DNA from: Owenia fusiformis
Lineage: Eukaryota > Annelida > Polychaeta > Sabellida > Oweniidae
NCBI GenBank assembly: GCA_903813345.2
Contig: CAIIXF020000011.1
Span: 35,186,166 to 35,250,165 of the forward strand
DNA length: 64,000 bases
Direction of reading: 5' to 3'
In this document: positions 24,116-37,690 of the stretch, piece by piece
Numbering within the stretch: position 1 is the first letter of the stretch
How the letters are laid out: every line of letters begins with the position of its first letter
The notes under the pieces: model-generated
What the model saw: only the letters and a program-made list of their open reading frames with translations
Told to the model about the DNA's origin: nothing
The model's database searches: none
Program-made: the position numbers and the translations under genes

Positions 24116-27100
24116 TTAACAAAATGCATATGTCAACCATTATTTCATAATTATAGACCAAAGTGCTAAACGAGCTGTGCCATAAATTCAAACAAATCAG
24201 GCCATTTGGGCATACTATATGAAACAGGACCTTTCCCATTTATTTTCGCATTAATTTAAACATTACTAATACACTCCATCTCCACAATAGCTTTCACCAT
24301 CTAATATGGAAAGTGGATTGTAATAACTCATTACATGATGTTTTAATTGGATGAAATAATGTGATAAAAGTATTACTAACATAGTACTCACGACATTTGG
24401 TCGACTTCTCATTGGCACTGCCAAGTTTCTTGTTCCGATTTATCTCGATGAATGATATGTAAGTCACATTTAGTTATGATTAGGATGATGGTCTCTCTAT
24501 GAGGATCAAAGGACTAAGTGGTTTCTTCCAATTTTCTAAAGAGCCATAGTAAAACATTAAATATTAACATCATAAGAAATTACCCACTCAGTGGGTAACA
24601 GTACCGTTTGTAATTAAACCAAGAAACTCAAAACATGCGTTATCTTTTTTCAAACTGTTATATATAAAGTAAAACTTAATGCATTCCTACTTTTCCGTTG
24701 TCCATATTTGATGGGTATTATCATTTTATATGTTACACTAGAAATACAAACAACACCAGAATTACATAATATTTCTTGGGAAAATACCCCCTTAGCATTC
24801 GATGAAATCAAATTGCAAGACAACTAAGCAACTTATTATATCTCGTGTGCAATTGATATATACGTTTTAATATAATGACATTCAGATCATACATGAACCA
24901 TGAACCAGAATTATATCTTAAACTCTTTTTTAATTAAAGTTTTTTCGATGTGGTTTATGTGTGGTTGAATATTATTAAAGAAAGGGAGAAGTGTAGCGGA
25001 TTTAGTACATCGTTACACTTTCCCCCGTTAATGTAAATGTATTTGTCCACACGTAATCGTAAAGACATACAATAGAAGATAATGACGAGTACTAAATAAA
25101 TAAAGGGTTGTTACCTGTGACGATTGTATGTATGATTTATACAATTTGAGATGATAATTTGATTATTGACCGAATGATTCTCAGGTAGACCTTTTAATTA
25201 AGTTATAATTATTAATTTATGCTCCCACTGTTGGAATGCATTCTAATTCAATATTTACACAGATCTGCACGAACAGCATACATTATATATCTAAACACCA
25301 CCCGTTACTGAGATCTCAATTTCATTGAAAAGTTTGCTTTACTACTGGGGGCTACGTTTCGTCCATGCACATTCATTAGATGATTATACTGGGATCTTGT
25401 AGATGTGTTACCTTCTAACCACTTTATTCTATCTCTTTCTAAATGCATACCATTTGGTATTTCCCATTTAGCAATCCATACAACTAAGCACCCCCTCCCT
25501 CCTCGTCAATGTTTGCGGTGACAGAAACAACCTCGATGGGAAAATGTAGAGTCAACAATGATAAGCAGTGGTAAAGAAGTAATTATAATTGGTAGGTGTA
25601 TGGAATTAACTATAATGGGTGTAATGGGTGGTTTATATAGAAAACATTAACTATGAAGGATACTTAAAAAGAATCAACAACAATTTTACTAGTAATAAAA
25701 GTATTAACTATGGTGGGTAGTTGCGAAGAATCAACTATAACTGGTAGTTGCAAAAATTGTAATGTATAAAATAATTAGTTGTAAAGAGTTAACTACTGTA
25801 TAATTGTTACTTTTATAAAGCATGTTTTTCTTTCATTAGGTTCTGCAAGAGTAGATCAAGTACATGATCAATGCCCTACTAATAACACTAATATGTGAAT
25901 AAGAATAACCCTCCAGTGGTGTACTAATTAATAATTATTATGTTTATTGATATTCCAAGTAATGCATTTTGCATGGCTTGCATGGTGTCAGCGAGTACAG
26001 GAAGTCATGAATTCTAAATTGAGGTACGTACAGGAATTATTTCTTGACAGAATGGATGACTTTTATATATATATAACAATCAAATTAATTTTGATTCTTA
26101 ATGCGATACATCTTATTTTGATATGGACATAAAACTTGAAAATAACATAAACTCTCAAAAATGTTTTGATAGCTAGGGGGATTTCAAGTGTCGATTATCA
26201 TATTATAAGAATAAGGAATTGAATTGCTCTTTCAGTACTATCAAAACCAAATTATTAATGCAATTGCAATCGCCTGAAAGGTCTCATGAAATGTTGAATG
26301 CAGCTCAATTTCCAGTGGTTAAACAAATCTAAAGCATAGATAACATCATATTTTCCAATCTCTTATCATTTGGGAACAGCATTTGGCTTAGTGTTAATAC
26401 CGTACCGTCTCGATGGAATTAGAGACCAATAATAAACTTCGTCTAATTGATTTAAAAATGTGTATTTAGTGTCTTTTTAGCTTTACAAGAAAGCCTGCTT
26501 GTAGGAAAGCGATAATTCGAAGGCTGGGTTATTTTTCTTTCCGTAATTAACTGTTGCAGATTACATCCCAGAAGACCGTGCACTTGCAGACACTTTGTCT
26601 ATTCTTTTAAACGATCTCGTTTCCTGGACAAGTTTAGACGAATGAAGTAAGCTGAATCGTTATCATCGTCCATTGTAAGAGGATAGTTAGTATCATCAAT
26701 TCTAAAGGGTGTGCACTGTTACAATCTCATTGAATCGTTAATAATCTGTTCGCTAGATGTCACAAAATCAATGCAGAAATGCCCTGAGCAAAAGTTGATG
26801 AACCTTCCGACAATGTTTCTTGTGTCTTGATTAATCAAAACACGATGTCCGATGCAATATGAGTCAAGCGTCAATATAAGTCAAGTTTACGTTAAATATG
26901 AGTCAATTGCACGTTGTGTTTAGTCTGTCATGACGTTGCATAACGTATCACGTACCACGTAGATCTTCTTCTCAACTACGTAAGAGCATCGGTAAGAAAA
27001 CTGACAGAGTTCGTCATGATGACGAATCCAATATCAGAGACAATTGGGAAAAACAACGGGAATCGTCGATCTGTATAAACACAAGAAACGCTGACCTACT

Positions 27101-27829
27101 GATAGAGTTAATAGTTATTCTTTCGGCTGAGTGATGAATCTGAATGATTTTGTCATTAAGAAATATCCATTTCAATGATTATTAAAGATGTTTGAAACAT
27201 AGTTGTTCTACGAAAATGACTTTCCATTCCTATGTGATTAACATACATCGTTGATCTAAAGTTCCTGTACTTTTAAAACAAATATACGGTAATATAATAT
27301 AACCAATATGAACCACAAAGGGCAATATCATCATTTAAAAGTGAACCACATCATCCCCCAGACGACGTGGAACACTTCATTGTCATTAAGAGGGAAATAG
27401 CGATTCTCAATGAATTGTATCCACTGAACCAAACCCCTTTACCGCTGCATTCGCTGCCAAAGTCAAAAACCCCAATAGTCTAATATATTACATAGCCAGT
27501 TCCTTAGGTTAGATTCTTTAAAATATTTTTCCATCATCCATTTTCAATCGAAGATGCTACACATTTTGATGGCAATTTATTGATTAAATCCAATATGGAT
27601 GACTCGAATATTTTCAACACTTCAAATGTTTTGACATGGACAATAAACTCGATTAAGCAAGTCGCCGAGGCTTTTAATGTGTCAATAGACATCAAAGGGT
27701 TGGTGCCAATATTCTTTTTATTGACATGGACGAAGTATTTCATACTCCTCTTCTCATACATGTTTGTCTTCTTCATGGTTATCTTTCGCTCCGATCATGT
27801 TCCAAGCAATGACGGTATATATTTCAGTA
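24116..27829. other. Intergenic, low-complexity patches only
   Basis: Around 25560-25800 a loose repeat of TTAACTATAATGGGTAGTTG-like words occurs. No gene was recognised. Confidence 0.45.
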
Positions 27830-28650
27830 ATCAAAGATACGTTTTTTACAAAAAAAGTGTCAGCCATTTTGAAATTCAGCTGTCATTTTGAAAAAAACTT
27901 CTCGAGCAGAGCTCATTCGTCCCTAAGCATCAACATATACAATTTGAACCAAATCCGTCAACAGGTGTTAAAGGTATCACACAGAGGGGGAATAACCCCA
28001 GAGTTCAATGACATACGCTTAAAACTTTCGAAATACGCTTCGAATAATATTATGTTCATTTCTGGCGTGTTAACCAATATCATAGCTTCTTTACTTCACA
28101 TCAAGATAAAGAGAATGAAATATGCCTGCATCAATTAAACCATCATATCGAAGTGTAGTTTGTGGAAACTAGCTTGTAAAATTTCGAACAAACGAATGTG
28201 GTAAGCAAGATATGTAATTATGTCTGTCATCTCTGGGGCTTTCCCTCCTCTTGGTATCGAAGATTACGTTCTGTTACGAAGAATGGCGACCATTTTGAAA
28301 TTCAACTACCATCTTGAAAATTCTTTCTCGACTAGAGCTCTTGCGTCCTTAAATATCAGCATTTACAATGTTAACCAAATCCCTAAACTAGTATTTGAAT
28401 TATCAAAGTTTACATGTTTATGAAAAATGGCGGCCATTTTGAATTGAGAGGCCACATTTAAAATACCTTCTCAAGCATAGGTCCTACACACTTAAAAGGC
28501 ATAGACCTATAAAATTTGAATCAAATCCGTCAGTCGGTGTTGGAGTTACCGCATAGACACACGAATGGACGGATGAACGGAGGACAGGCGGAGGGTCGGC
28601 TATATCCCCTCTATATCCCTCTCGAACTTCGTTCGGTGGGATAAAACAGG
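27830..28650 (+). repeat. R1 repeat family copy interrupted by a MITE
   Basis: It has the same blocks as 7340-8433, ending in GGACGGATGAACGGAGGACA (near 28567) and TCGAACTTCGTTCGGTGGGA (28620-28639). The unit is split by the element at 27983-28252. Confidence 0.85.
27983..28252. mobile_element. AGAGGGGG/CCCTCCTCTT MITE, copy A
   Basis: It begins AGAGGGGGAATAACCCCAGA and ends with a roughly complementary GGGGCTTTCCCTCCTCTT. GGTATC flanks both sides (27973-27978 and 28253-28258), splitting an R1 unit, which shows insertion. Members at 45421-45770 and 61263-61504 share ends and internal words. Confidence 0.75.
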
Positions 28651-30700
28651 CCATGTTCAATGCCAAAGTATGTAACCTTCTATTTTCATCCTTTATTAAA
28701 CTTGTGTTTCATTAAATGAAACAATTGTGTACGTTTTAGTGTTACTTGTTCAGTATCTTAAGAACTGAATTATCCAAAAGTCTCTGGGGGTTCTTTGTTC
28801 TTTCGACGCAAGTTGCCCTCCGAACATTGGGATACAATGAACGGCATTTGGTTGTAAAGAATAATATACGCCTGGTTTGTACTTAACTTGAGATGCGGAC
28901 CTTAGATCTCTAAATGACATAAGTCATATAATTCATAATGAAACATATCACTTGCAATTATCGGGACAATAAAGGTCTATTTGCCAGCTAAAACGAACTA
29001 CTAATAGAACCTTTTCGTGCGCTTGATGAAGTATTTGCGAGTATGTAAATATAAAGATTGGTCAATTTATCATGTCAAACTATCATCTACAATCATATAA
29101 ACTTATTTGTCACGTAAGTTATTCTGAGACCAACTCCGGTAAGCTAAAATCAAAATGACATGGGCCTTTTTAACATTCTTTATATTGTGATCGTATCTAA
29201 GGTTGCTTTCTTCAAATTAACGTAGTATAGAAACAAGACCATATAATACTGGTGATAGCTACATATATCTACAATGAAGAATGTCTAAGATTATATCGAA
29301 CATAATCAATTCTAATCATTACTTGCATCGATAACGTACGAAAATATTTTTAGAATAAATTATGATATGTTCTATAACACTCACATCTCTAACACGAACT
29401 GAAAGCACAATGTCTACACAATGAAAATATGTATCATAATTTGACTTTATATCCAAAGAACATGTGTACGTTTTATAGATTTTATACATAAAATATAACA
29501 TATTACAATTTAACCTTTTTGGCATGGGGAGACGGCTATCTATCGATCAGAGCTTGCGTAATTGTATACCAAAGAAACGATTACGTAATCATGAGATAAT
29601 GTTACGTAATGACAGCGCAAAATCATGATTATGCAACCTTATATAAATTTTGTTTCCTTTCATAAAAGCTGCACATTGAGTTTTAATTTTTAAAACCCGG
29701 CTAGTAGTTATTTATCGTTCATTGACACAGGTTGGAGAAAATATTTGTTAAAATGGAAGATGAAAACAAAATATAAACAAAGAAACTGAACAATGATAGT
29801 GTGGCATTAGCCTATGCGACATGGTAATCATTTATATATAGCACTAAATACGTAATAAGTTAAACGGTTGCTAAGTACGCATCTGTCAAAGACAGGAAAT
29901 TACCGTTAAAAGCATTATTAACATTTCCATAAAATAAAGAGCATGTACTGCACTTTTTGACCATGTGGATACAGGGATGTGTTCTTGGAAGTTGTCAGTT
30001 TTGCAATTTGAGCTTAAGGCCTGGCAATTTTCTCTTAGAATACAACAATTATCCATTAAAATTGTCATCCCGAACGTCACAGTTTTCTGTGTTTAACTAG
30101 AGTCGACGTGCTCTGATATTGTGACACTTTGGAACTGTCAACTGGTATGGTTACCATGTTCATTACATAATATGAAATGGTCCATATTATTTTGTCGGCC
30201 ATCAGATGTTAAAACAGATATCAAGTCTACAAATTACAAAGTTTAATGAAATATCAGACCTGAGATAAAATACACTAGTTTTGCTGAATTTTAGAAATTT
30301 GCCAGATCGGTAAGCCATACTAATAGATTACAACGAACGGAGAAAAAGTCCCTAAATGACTACAAAAGTCGATTACACCTTTTCCCAGCGAACATCAGCA
30401 AATCAGTTATGTTAAGAAAGCCAGGGGCAAAAAATCCACAAAAGATTCGGTATTTGATTGATTTATTGCACAGTGAAGTCCCAAATTTACATTATACTTT
30501 CTCTTGTGACCAACAAATCAGATTCCTTTGAGTCCAGTTATATGTTCTTATGTCGAAGTATGCAATCCATATTTATTCAAATGTGTCAAAATACTAGGTT
30601 GCACTTACGAAAACACTTACAGAGTGACACTTAAGTATTTATTACAAGAATGAGGACCAATCTCAGAAACACTGCAGACAAGTTAGAACAACTTAAGATA
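28651..30700. other. Intergenic, nothing recognised
   Basis: No motif-bearing frame, RNA gene or repeat was identified. Confidence 0.45.
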
Positions 30701-30920
30701 TACAGGGTGATCCCAAAATGGGCTACAATAATTTGCAAATTACTTTTTATCATCCATGATAAAGACTCATAATTAAGCAAGTGTAGTTTATGGAATGGCT
30801 GATGATTGATGTGAATGGTGGTTCCGACACTGTTTGCTAATCACAATGGCACATTATACCAGCTTGGTTACCTAACTGTTACCTACTGGTTGCCTAATTT
30901 TGGAGGGTCACCTCACTGTA
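30701..30920. mobile_element. Probable mariner-type MITE, worn
   Basis: The left end TACAGGGTGATCCCAAAATG and the right end (complement TACAGTGAGGTGACCCTCC) are similar inverted ends flanked by TA. No transposase remains in the 220 bp. Confidence 0.5.
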
Positions 30921-33800
30921 TATTTAATCAGTTAAGAATTTTATAAATAGCATATATTACAAGACGAAGTTTGAAATCTCATTGAGCAAGTAAAGTCTTA
31001 ATTATGTTCAATATGATCAAGAAATATCAATATTTCTTTATCTATAATAATGCCATACTTTGTGCAGACGACAATATCAACCTAAGCCACCGGATCGAAG
31101 CGGCATAAATAAGGCTTTAATAGAGTTATTATTGCATGAGATTTAGTTTGTATCAAATTATTTAGTTTAGTTGGCAATCTATAGTTTGTTATTACGTTTC
31201 TTTCCTTACCGTAGGTGAGCTAATCAGAACTGACATGAGAAGGAAAATGTCCATCAGGTCTATGTAAGATTGTCGCTTGCCCGCGGATGGCTCATTTATT
31301 CTCTTAAAAAGGATTTTCACCCTTGTCGTGACTGTGTTTTATTTTCTCACAAAACAGTCAGCTGAATTGACAACTATTTGGGACTCAATTTTGAATGTGA
31401 GCTTTGAGGCTATGCTCAACTTCTCGCGTTATTCTCGCGTGATTTTATGTTTTTGATGTGAAGTAATGTCATGTGTTATTTTGAGGTTAGGTAATCCTAT
31501 CAAGAATTATAGTGTATCGTTCATAGGAATCTCAGACTATAAAGATAGTTTCCTTTGCTGTCTCGTTTTATAAATTGGAAAGTAATAACACTATCATCAA
31601 GGGCGGTCCCACTTAACTAATAACAGTTATTAAATTGGAGGCAAAATGTTTGCTTGAAAGTAGCGTTGTAACCTCGGAGATATTCTCTAGGATTCGTTGA
31701 AGTTTTGCCGAGATGTAAACGATTCTCAATTACATCTAAGAAGCAACCAGCTGTTTCACTGAAATATGAATTAACTTATAAATTGAAGATATTGCTGGGA
31801 GTCCAAACAGAATGTTATTTCTTTAATCTACCAATATTGAGTCCACTTATGCTTTAAGTGAAATGTTTTCCTAAGAAACTGTAATAAGAAATATGTAAAC
31901 TATGTAAATGTGCATAATTTTTAATTTGTGTCACCTCTTGAAAATTCTGATTTGGTTTAGAAGTTTATTTCACAAAAGGATTATCATATAAGGCGATTTG
32001 AATACAGAGAAATAGAAAAAGTAAATGGGAACGGACATGAGGATTTCCAATGTTATGGGTCTCAATGGATAATGGTTAAACGTAGTGTTTGGCTTTTGCA
32101 TGTTGTGTTTTTCAAAAGCTATCTGTATTTGTATGTTTTATCAAATCACTATATTATAGAAAGTAATGTGATTAATACTTACCAAGTTTCAAATCAAGTT
32201 ATAATATACCATGAATGACTGTTTCCCATGGTACGGGTACAGCGGGTATTGATGAGAAATTCACATGACATCGTTAAACCAATCAGATTTTCAAATCGCT
32301 GAAGGATATCCAGATTGATTACAAATGTTTATGGGTACGTTAATCTCAGTAAGTACTTGATTCTAAAGTATTTTTTATCGAGATTCCCATTTATAAATAT
32401 ATGGTTGAGTGAAAATAATGTTGGAACAGACTTCACTTCAATATTACGATGTTATTCAAAGGTGAAGCGTTTGCAACTGATTCTCCTCAAACTTTTCATA
32501 TAAAAGAAAAAAATATGCCCAAATACACCGCACGAAAATGATTAACATCATTCAGTATTACAATACAAAATACAGTTTGACAACTGTTGATCGAATGTCG
32601 GTCTTTGTCACTCATTTACTTAAAAGAATACATTATAAATGTGCAAACCTAGGGACCATGAGATTTAGTTTTATAGATATTGCTTAAGCATATACTTTGA
32701 TTAATGAGGAGAGCGTTAAATCAACTGTAACATACTGAAAATGATAACATGGAAGCGGGTAGCGGATATGAAATGTTTAATAGCTATAGCTATGGGGGCT
32801 GGTTATATGACATAGTCTAATATTTTAAGTCAGCAACATTGGAGCCATTTACAAAAATGTTTGTTTTAACAAAGAATCCATCGTTCTCTTATTATACAGA
32901 GTGTCAAAGTAATATGATCTCCCCCTCAACTTTTACAGCAATTCATTTTGGAATTTTTATAATTCTGTAAAGTTCATGTCAATAGACCCCAGTAAAGGTT
33001 ATCATTAAAATTTCATTATCCACACACTCCTGGCCAAAACACAACCTAAATGTTCCAGGAATTCTTAATTTTATGACGTTTAGGCCTGTTAATGGTCCCC
33101 TGATCCTTACTTCAAAACTTCTTGCATTATCAAGTGCAACTTTTTAACTAAACCATTACAGCACACCTGCATTAGCTTTAGCTACTTCATATTCCCAACT
33201 GTGTTTGTGATCCACTTTGGCATGTTCAACAATACTAGCACGGAGGCTATGGACGACTCTGTTGATGTGTTATAGAAGTTAATCTGGTTTTCCTTGAATA
33301 TGAATATAGAATGCATATATATACACAGGATGGGTCTAATGTCTATAAGTGGTCCAATCATTTCCAATTCATATATCATCAACAAGTAACCATTTTTCAA
33401 TTACAAAATTACTTGATTTATCTGTTCTATATTTAGGATTCTTATTTTATTTGGGGCTTGCAATTTTGTCATTTAGATTCAGGCCTAGAACCACACACAC
33501 CCAGACAAAGGCCTATGTACTATTGGTTTATATTCCTGGATAGGTTGACTTGTAAGTAAGGACAATATGTTTACCCTGTGAAGCAGATGGTCAGTAAAGA
33601 AGTTAAGTGAGGTATGATATTCTATACTGTGTGCATTTGCTTTCTTAAAGCCAAGGCCATTGGCATGATTGGATTTTGCATTCTTAAATTAGGAGATCAG
33701 ACGCTTGAGTAAATCAAGTCAAAGTAAGGAACGATTTCGGACACCTAGATCATTTCTGAGGTCTTTGCATTAGATTGAGCTGTATATAGTTATTCAAATG
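30921..33800. other. Intergenic, nothing recognised
   Basis: No supported feature was found. Confidence 0.45.
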
Positions 33801-33814
33801 AAAAATAAAACTAA

Positions 33815-34215
33815 TAACTATCAATATATATTGTATTCTATATACTTGCACTGGACTGAGTTAGTAATAATTTACTTATGTAGCTAGATATCAATGCGTA
33901 TACCAACCTATATATTTGCTTTGAACTGAGTTCATAATAATTTACATGTTAAACTACATATCAATACAATAATATAATATAAATGCCAACCTATATATTT
34001 GCTTTGAACTGAGTTAGTAATAATTTACATGTTAAACTGCATATCAATATATATGCCAACTTCTATATTTGTTTTGCACTGATGAGTTAGAGATAATTTA
34101 CATATTAAACTACATATCAATATATATGCTAACTGTATATTTGTTTTGGACTGAGTTAGTAATAATTGACATATTAAATTACATATCAATATATATTCTA
34201 ACCTAGATATATTTG
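33815..34215. repeat. Tandem array, ~80-85 bp units, about five copies
   Basis: Units share CTATATATTTGCTTTGAACT, GAGTTAGTAATAATTTACAT and TTAAACTACATATCAATATA. Lengths vary by small indels. Confidence 0.85.
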
Positions 34216-35648
34216 TGTTTTAGTTCCAGTCATGACCAGACTTACGTGGATACTAGACTGTTTCATATTTGTTGCCATGGGCAATAGATCGTCTGTTCCT
34301 GACATTTCCAATGTAAAGTTTATACTAGAAAACTGGCTAAGCAAATAAAGCATATACAATATTTTCCTATAGAAAAACGCCTGTGGTATTTCCCATGAAG
34401 AAGACCTAGTTCCATTGTTAAAGGACATCAATGGCCACAATTGGTAACATTTCAAAACGGAAATATCGTAAACCATTACTTTGTAATTAATCAAAACAAA
34501 ATGATTTCCCTTAAATAACTTACTTAAGTAATTACGTACTGTAAAATATGAAATGCGATAAAGATTTTATGAACATACGGAATTACTGAAACAATTTCAA
34601 ATATTTTGCGAAAATAATTTTTCTTTTGCATTTATATCGATTAGATTCGTTTGTATGCATATTGTGTGGCCAAATATAATGACACATTGAGGCGAGGCAG
34701 AAGAACTGGAAATATGACCGTACAGATTCTTGTGGCATGTCATTAATATCCGAAACTTACTCACTGTGATATTATTAGACTGGAGGCTATGACTAGTACA
34801 CAATAATTTGTTTCTCTGAACTAATACATTAATCGGCTTTCTTTATCTACATATATTGTTATACAATTATATTGTTATACAATATAGTTAAAATGTCATA
34901 CATTATTTTAGTGTTTATACAGGGAAATTTGCGTCTTACTAAATACCTTTTCTGATATTAATCTTATTCGAACATTTTTTCTTCATCATTTTTAAATTGA
35001 AACCCACACTTTTGAATGTTTTGATCTATGTGATAAATGAAGACTTTGACTCGTTTAACAGCGTTTCTTAATAGTTACAGCGTTAAACGGCGTCAAAGAG
35101 TTGAGTTTAGATCAATTTAGCCACTAACTGGCCCAATCGTTCATCTTTCATTTGCTTCCTTGAAGCTTTTAAACGTTAACATTAGTAGGGCAAGGACTGT
35201 ATATGCCAGGTAAATAAAAAGTTTTCCGATTTTTATACATATCAATTCACTACTATTTAATGGAGTAAGATTCAATTTACTTAATAATTGTTACTGATGT
35301 AATATAGCTAACTGACTTAAAACTAATAGGAAAACATGAGACAATGGTATAATGTGTCAGACGATTGATTAAGCGATAGTATCAGTTAATCAACGTATCA
35401 TCAAAACCCATTACCTCAGTTCGTACATTGATTTTCTAATGTTAAACAAATCTATCTTGGTATTTTACAATCAATTATATTTAAATTTTACCATTTGTTT
35501 GATGACATTAGTTATTTGAAAATTAACGTAGGCTTGTATAAACCTTGAATGTGTACACAGTCTGAACTCAAATTTGCTCAAGAAGACTTGACTTTAAATC
35601 TATATAAATATGTTTCTTCTCACCATTTGTTACATCCATTTCCTACAA
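34216..35648. other. Intergenic, nothing recognised
   Basis: No supported feature was found. Confidence 0.45.
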
Positions 35649-35723
35649 TACGAGGGTTGTCCCAGAAGTAATGCACTATATGTTCTAACTTTATAGTACA
35701 TTACTTCTGGGACAACCCTCGTA
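35649..35723. mobile_element. 75-bp mariner-type mini-element, almost all inverted repeat
   Basis: 31-bp ends (35649-35679 and 35693-35723) are complementary with one mismatch and start TACGAGGGTTGTCCCAGAAG; only 13 bp separate them. The TA at each edge fits a TA target duplication. Confidence 0.9.
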
Positions 35724-36132
35724 CATCATAAATCTTTGTAAAAACCACTGTGTGTCACCTACAATACTGGTACTCACTTTGGGGGAGGTTCATAGCCACT
35801 TTAATTTGAATATACATGTATGTTACGTTGACTTTTTTAATAAAAATATATTTTTGTGGTTTATGGTATGATAAAATCTATTCTTTTAGTTGACTATTTA
35901 GAAACCCTGCTTTGAATTATTTGGAAGTCCTTAATGGTAATATTTTATAATCTATACATTATTTTAGTAAAGTTGAAATTAATAACATTAATCTATTTGG
36001 AAATAATTGTGTGTGTCGGTTAAGTGTTCTTTGATCTATTTGGGTTACTTTATAATCAACTATTCGCTGGCCTGTATTTGGATTATTTGAATTAATCGTA
36101 TATGAATTAATAAATGTCTTTGATCTATTTCC

Positions 36133-36264
36133 GAATCTTCTAACTATTCATATACTAAGTAAATGTATTTGTTCTATTTTGAATCCTCTAACTATTCGTA
36201 TAAATATATTTGTTCTATTTTTAATCTCCTAACTATTCGTATAAATGTATTAGGTCTATTTTTT
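36133..36264. repeat. 41-bp satellite, left part
   Basis: About three units with CTAACTATTCGTATAAATGT and TTGTTCTATTTTT. The array breaks off inside a TATTTTTT tract where the LINE begins. Confidence 0.85.
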
Positions 36265-37380
36265 GTGTCTTAAGTCATAATAACAAGTTTGATAAAAATT
36301 CCAACCATTTGAAAGAACAAGCAAGAAAAGCCTATTTCAAGATAAAACAACAATACAATAAATTTAATGATATCCCGGTTAGTATCGCTTTGCATTTGTT
36401 CGATACACTTATTCTGCCGATTCTAAATTATGGTTCTGAGATATGGCTAGATCATAAACAAATGAAGACAATTGAAACAATCCATCTTAAGTTTTTAAAA
36501 TCTGTTTTATGTGTAAAACCTCAGACATCAACACATGCAGTTTATGGTGATTTAGGCCGTTATCCATTGTATATAAAATTTGAAATACAACTATTAAAAT
36601 ATTGGATTAGACTCCTGAGACTATGCCCAAGTAATATATTATCTGAAACTTATAAATATGAGCTTGAGTTACACAATCTTGGGTTTCCCTCCTGGGCATC
36701 CAGAGTTTTTAAAATACTGGAAAATGTGACATGTTAGAATACTGGGACAATCAGGAAATACCTGATGAGAAAATATTTTTAAAGGATGTAAATAGCACTT
36801 TGATGAGACAGTATTGTGCCGATTGGCAAAATGCTATTTTGTGTGCACCTATACTTAGAACATATTGTAAATATAAAACTAAATTTGAATGTGAATCATA
36901 TTTAAAGTTAGACAATAGAAAGTATAGGCATTGTATTGCAAGATTTAGACTAAGTTCACACCAGTTGCATATTGAGACTGGGAGGCATTGTAAACCTGCC
37001 CCTAAACCTCTAAATGAGAGAAAATGTTCAACATGTAATTCTATTGAAGATGAAGAACACTTTCTCACAAGATGTAAAAAATATGTAACTCTTAGAGAAT
37101 GTTTGTTTTCGAAATTAAAAGAAATTATTCCAAGTTTTGATTGTGATGACCCAGATATTTTTAAAAGGTTAATGGCTACTGAACACTTGAATGTTCAATT
37201 ATACATTGGAAAATTTATATATCAGGGATTCAAAATTTAAGTGTATATGTTTAATAGTGTGCATCACACTGTATAATAATTATTATTTGTAGTAAGAATA
37301 GTTGTAGTAGTAGTTTGTAGTGTTTTAGTGACTAATGTATCATGTTACTGATATAAATTGTCAATAAAAGATATAATAAT
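36265..37380 (+). mobile_element. 5'-truncated non-LTR retrotransposon (LINE) inserted in the 41-bp satellite
   Basis: It begins mid-ORF and ends just after an AATAAA (37363-37368), with the satellite continuing on both sides. It carries the C-terminal region of a LINE polyprotein (see next entry). Reverse transcriptase catalytic motifs and endonuclease are absent, so it is a dead, truncated copy. Confidence 0.8.
36309..37240 (+). pseudogene. LINE ORF2 C-terminal fragment, frameshifted
   Basis: Two frames, 36309-36737 and 36731-37240, together encode one polypeptide broken by a small indel near 36735. The first has LFDTLILPILNYGSEIW and HLKFLKSVLCVK, typical of the region after the RT domain of non-LTR elements. 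The second has a CCHC knuckle, C99-x2-C102-x7-H110-x4-C115 (CSTCNSIEDEEHFLTRC), typical of the C-terminus. The clade cannot be assigned with confidence. Confidence 0.8.
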
Positions 37381-37690
37381 TAATCTCCTGACTATTCGTA
37401 TAAATGTATTAGGTCTATCTTTAATCTCCTGACTATTCGTATAAATGTATTAGGTCTATTTTTAATCTCCTAACTATTCGTATAAATGTATTAGGTCTAT
37501 TTTTAATCTCTTAAATATTCGTATAATTGTATTTGTTCTATTTGTAATCTCCTGGCTATTCGTATAAATGTATTAGGTCTATTTTTAATCTCCTAACTAT
37601 TCGTATAAATATATTTGTTCTATTTGGAATCGTCTAATTATTCGTATAGATATATTTGTTCTATATGGATTATTTCCACTATTCGTCTGA
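37381..37690. repeat. 41-bp satellite, right part
   Basis: At least seven units of AATCTCCTAACTATTCGTAT plus AAATGTATTAGGTCTATTTTT, the last ones more diverged. Confidence 0.9.

Noticed and set aside
24018-24239. 73-codon frame with repeated LLHIDRC words
   Set aside because: The repetition comes from the 24-bp tandem repeat, whose length is a multiple of three.
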